A DNA stretch of 64,000 nucleotides from Terrisporobacter petrolearius (GTDB lineage: Bacteria > Bacillota > Clostridia > Peptostreptococcales > Peptostreptococcaceae). The notes below the pieces were generated by a model that made no database searches, was not told where the DNA came from, and worked only from the letters and a program-made list of their open reading frames with translations. The DNA lies in the NCBI RefSeq assembly GCF_020748185.1, contig NZ_JAHZMO010000002.1:124001-188000 (forward strand), in the 5' to 3' direction. Numbering within the stretch: position 1 is the stretch's first letter; each line of letters begins with the position of its first letter. The translations under genes and the position numbers were made by a program. Of this stretch, positions 61,744 through 64,000 are shown one piece after another.

Positions 61744-61853
61744 TGTAAATCTCCTTTTGCTAATAGGCTATTAGCGTGTTACCAATACGTTCCTTAATTT
61801 TGTATATTGTTTTTCTAGCTAATATTACAATATATTTTATTGAAAATCAAGTA

Positions 61854-61897
61854 AAAAAGATATAGGGCTTAGTATTATACTAATTCTATATCTTTTT
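61854..61897 (-). terminator. Terminator after the TfoX-like gene
   Basis: Perfect 12-bp stem (about 61855-61866 with 61886-61897), nearly the same 42 bases as the terminator at 44692-44735, here serving the minus-strand gene ending at 61966. Confidence 0.7.
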
Positions 61898-61965
61898 AAT
61901 TTATAATTTCATTAAAATTATTATAGCTGAACCTACAACAACTTTGCACATGTACATTAAAACAG

Positions 61966-62274
61966 CTATTTTTTTCGTGCTGGCAATTCATCATACATAG
62001 AATCAAACAACCTTGTCAAAAAGTTTTTGCTATCCACATCATTAACAAGCAACATTTTCTTTGCTCCTTCATAAGGTAATTCGTAAGAAGCTGTGGGCAT
62101 AAGTGATTTTGCTGAATCAATAGGTTTTACAAGTAATCTATCGTCATAAATACCACCTACAATTTTACCACGGTAATAAATAATAAATTCTCCCATCATA
62201 GCTCTATATGAAATTTCTTCTAAATCAGATAATTGTTCTAAAATAAAATCCAAATACTCTCTACTTGAAGCCAT
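61966..62274 (-). CDS. TfoX N-terminal domain protein
   Basis: 102 residues from the ATG at 62274, 5 bases after GAGGTGG. The TfoX_N fold is seen in YLDFILEQLSDLEEISYRAM, MGEFIIYYRGKIVGGIYDDR and LLVKPIDSAKSLMPTASYEL. Small stand-alone members are common in Firmicutes; competence regulation as in gamma-proteobacteria should not be assumed. Basic C-terminus ARKK. Confidence 0.88.
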   Translation of the reverse strand: MASSREYLDFILEQLSDLEEISYRAMMGEFIIYYRGKIVGGIYDDRLLVKPIDSAKSLMPTASYELPYEGAKKMLLVNDVDSKNFLTRLFDSMYDELPARKK

Positions 62275-62354
62275 CTTCTCCACCTCACTAATTTATATTA
62301 ACAATATATTGTCACCAAATATTTGTTTCTTAAAATGTTGGTTTTTACAATAAT

Positions 62355-63233
62355 TTACTCAAAATCCACATCACTTGCTCTCAAAGTTATATAATCGTAC
62401 TCATACTCGTTGTTGCTGCTTATACCTATGTGAAACTCATATAAATCATCCACTTTATATATTTCATCGTAAATCCAGTATGAATTTTCCTCCAAATTAT
62501 TTTCTATAATCTGCCCATTTCTATAAATTATCTTATTTATATCTGTAAAACCGCCACTATTATCAAGATCAAAGACAATATCATCTCCAACTTTTTTCAC
62601 ACTTAAAATCTCACAGTCATGAAAATCATAATTGTCTAGGATTTTCTGTGGAATTTGTTTTTCTATCTTTTTAAAGTAATTAAAGTAATCCTTCATTACT
62701 TTTTCTGTTGTTTTTTCATTTTCTTTGCAATATTTTTCTATTCTCTTTTTAATATCTTTTGATGCCTTATTAAGAGCCAAGACTCTTATATCTGCCACAT
62801 CCTCTAGAATATCTTTAGGCAAATTATTTTTCAAAAATTCTATTTCATACTTATGACTTTGGGCAAATTCACTTGTCAATTTTGCCTCATCGTATTCTTC
62901 TATTTCTAAGTTTTCTGCTGCTTCTCTTTCTTCTTCTAGTATGTTATTTCTAAGTTCTTCTACTTCCTCTTGTGACATAAATTCACTAACACTTACCATA
63001 TTACCTTCTTCATCCAAAACAGATATTTCATTCCAATCTGATTCGTCAAATTCATCTTCTTCTGTCATTTCACATAACTCTTTTTGCTCTTGTAAGAAGT
63101 TTTTCAATTCTTTTTTATATAAATCTAGGTAATATGTTTCATCGAATTTTTCTGCTTTTTTTGTAGCTCTCATTAACATGTGTATGTCAGTTCTTCCCAT
63201 GTCCCTTTGATATTCTTTTGTAAAAAACTTCAT
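62355..63233 (-). CDS. DUF4085 family protein
   Basis: 292 residues, strongly acidic in the first half. The opening MKFFTKEYQRDMGRTDIHML and the C-terminal beta-rich region (NYDFHDCEILSVKKVGDDIV, then NSYWIYDEIYKVDDLYEFHI) match DUF4085. Cytoplasmic, long helical middle. AAAAGGGG precedes the ATG. Role unknown; the family often appears as single genes, sometimes near contact-dependent toxin immunity genes. Confidence 0.75.
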   Translation of the reverse strand: MKFFTKEYQRDMGRTDIHMLMRATKKAEKFDETYYLDLYKKELKNFLQEQKELCEMTEEDEFDESDWNEISVLDEEGNMVSVSEFMSQEEVEELRNNILEEEREAAENLEIEEYDEAKLTSEFAQSHKYEIEFLKNNLPKDILEDVADIRVLALNKASKDIKKRIEKYCKENEKTTEKVMKDYFNYFKKIEKQIPQKILDNYDFHDCEILSVKKVGDDIVFDLDNSGGFTDINKIIYRNGQIIENNLEENSYWIYDEIYKVDDLYEFHIGISSNNEYEYDYITLRASDVDFE

Positions 63234-63368
63234 AATAACTTCCCCTTTTTAAATAAAGTTAATAATTTTTTATTTTATAATGCCGTCTATTTTAATCCTA
63301 CTTAAAATTCTACATTATTTTTATCATAGATATCAACTTTAATTTAAATTTCCTAAGCAATTTTATAT

Positions 63369-63812
63369 TTATTTTTTATATATCATATCTATATGTGGAA
63401 TATTATCTTCTAAATATTCCTCTGAAACAGCTTTAAACCCAAGACTGTTATAAAAATCAAGTAAATATGCTTGTGCCTGAATTTTTATAGTATTTTCAGA
63501 CAAATCATTTTCTATAAATTCAATAGCTTTTTGCATCATTTTTCTTGAAATTCCTTTTCCACGATAACTTTTCTTAACAGCTACTCTTCCTATTGATATT
63601 TCATCGTAAGAGACTCCTTTTTCTAAAATTCTCAAGTAAGAAACTATTTCTCCATTTTCTCTCAAAAATAAATGATAGGAATTTAAATCTTTATCATCAC
63701 AGTCTAAATAGGGACATTCTTGTTCTACAATAAATATTTCATTTCTTAATGCTAAAATCTTGTATATCTCTTCTATATTAAGTTCGTTAAATTTTTTAAT
63801 CTTCCAATTCAT
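63369..63812 (-). CDS. ElaA-like GNAT acetyltransferase
   Basis: 147 residues. ILALRNEIFIVEQECPYLDC near residue 20 is the signature of ElaA, and IGRVAVKKSYRGKGISRKMM carries the acetyl-CoA loop, followed by AQAYLLDFYNSLGFKAVSEE. TGGAGG precedes the ATG. Intact and of typical length. Substrate unknown. Confidence 0.92.
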   Translation of the reverse strand: MNWKIKKFNELNIEEIYKILALRNEIFIVEQECPYLDCDDKDLNSYHLFLRENGEIVSYLRILEKGVSYDEISIGRVAVKKSYRGKGISRKMMQKAIEFIENDLSENTIKIQAQAYLLDFYNSLGFKAVSEEYLEDNIPHIDMIYKK

Positions 63813-63859
63813 AAAGTTACCTCCATCTACATTCTACTTAAACTCCCTATAAAAACATA

Positions 63860-63950
63860 AAAGCACCCAGCCTAATCCCTCCTTAAAAAGGCCCTAGTGG
63901 GAAAAGACACAGTGCTTTTTAATACTCTTACCCGGGGATAAGAACAAACA
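63860..63950 (-). ncRNA. Unexplained structured segment, possible ncRNA or terminator
   Basis: Outside the last gene lies an AAAAGCAC...GTGCTTTT stem (about 63870-63920) that encloses GGGATTAGGC/GCCT-type pairs, and a GC-richer CCCGGGGATAAGAAC at 63931-63945. On the minus strand it is followed by a T-rich tract. No ORF, no match to a riboswitch that I recognise; a small RNA whose 5' part lies beyond the window is possible. Confidence 0.35.
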
Positions 63951-64000
63951 TCGTATTATTTAATTATCAATAATAATAACATATGTATGACTTTTAATCA

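Overview
The window is low-GC DNA with strong Shine-Dalgarno sequences and mostly ATG, with some TTG or GTG, starts. Its gene content suits an anaerobic Gram-positive clostridium, most likely of the Peptostreptococcaceae: a reverse-order rubrerythrin, an ornithine-racemase-type gene behind a T-box, a ferredoxin-type aldo/keto reductase, an acetoin dehydrogenase cluster and many small membrane proteins and lipoproteins. I cannot name the genus. No rRNA, tRNA or CRISPR array was seen. Nearly everything is on the minus strand; the plus-strand exceptions are a two-component system, an M50-like protein, two tiny membrane proteins and a gene remnant.

Layout by region. 0-5.2 kb: histidine biosynthesis (transcribed hisZ-G-C-B-H-A-F, hisF cut by the window edge) behind a promoter, a 27-codon leader ORF with three consecutive His codons, a long hairpin and an intrinsic terminator, which together look like classical attenuation. 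5.2-12.8 kb: flavoprotein and redox genes, a Fic-like protein with a degenerate motif, reverse rubrerythrin, a VanW protein and an acetyltransferase. 12.9-21.9 kb: two paralogous membrane-anchored predicted pseudokinases flank a heterodimeric ABC exporter and a divergent OmpR-type two-component system; an internally deleted IS256-like element lies beside one pseudokinase. 22-25.1 kb: YjiH-type transporter and ornithine/alanine racemase gene under a T-box leader that carries two antiterminator/terminator modules. 25.1-32 kb: acetoin dehydrogenase operon (Lin0512-family gene, acoA, acoB, acoX, acoC) with a textbook sigma-54 promoter and its activator AcoR, but no E3 gene. 32-34.8 kb: a PadR regulator between two DUF2812 membrane proteins, with two palindromes, one inside the promoter spacer.

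34.8-53 kb: mixed housekeeping and small membrane genes (aldo/keto reductase, CPBP protease, MurJ, S41-like peptidase, aminopeptidase P, several GNATs) with repeats, gene fragments and tiny genes between them. 53-60.4 kb is an eroding accessory stretch: XRE regulators, lipoproteins, a candidate secreted peptide next to a small membrane protein, two dispersed-repeat copies and several frameshifted or fragmentary genes. 60.5-64 kb returns to ordinary genes (AI-2E family permease, TfoX-like, DUF4085, ElaA-like GNAT) and ends in an unexplained structured segment.

The strongest items for follow-up are the his leader-peptide attenuator, the doubled T-box expression platform, the pseudokinase/ABC/two-component neighbourhood, the candidate peptide at 54.2-54.3 kb, and the small dispersed repeats that have been built into coding sequence.
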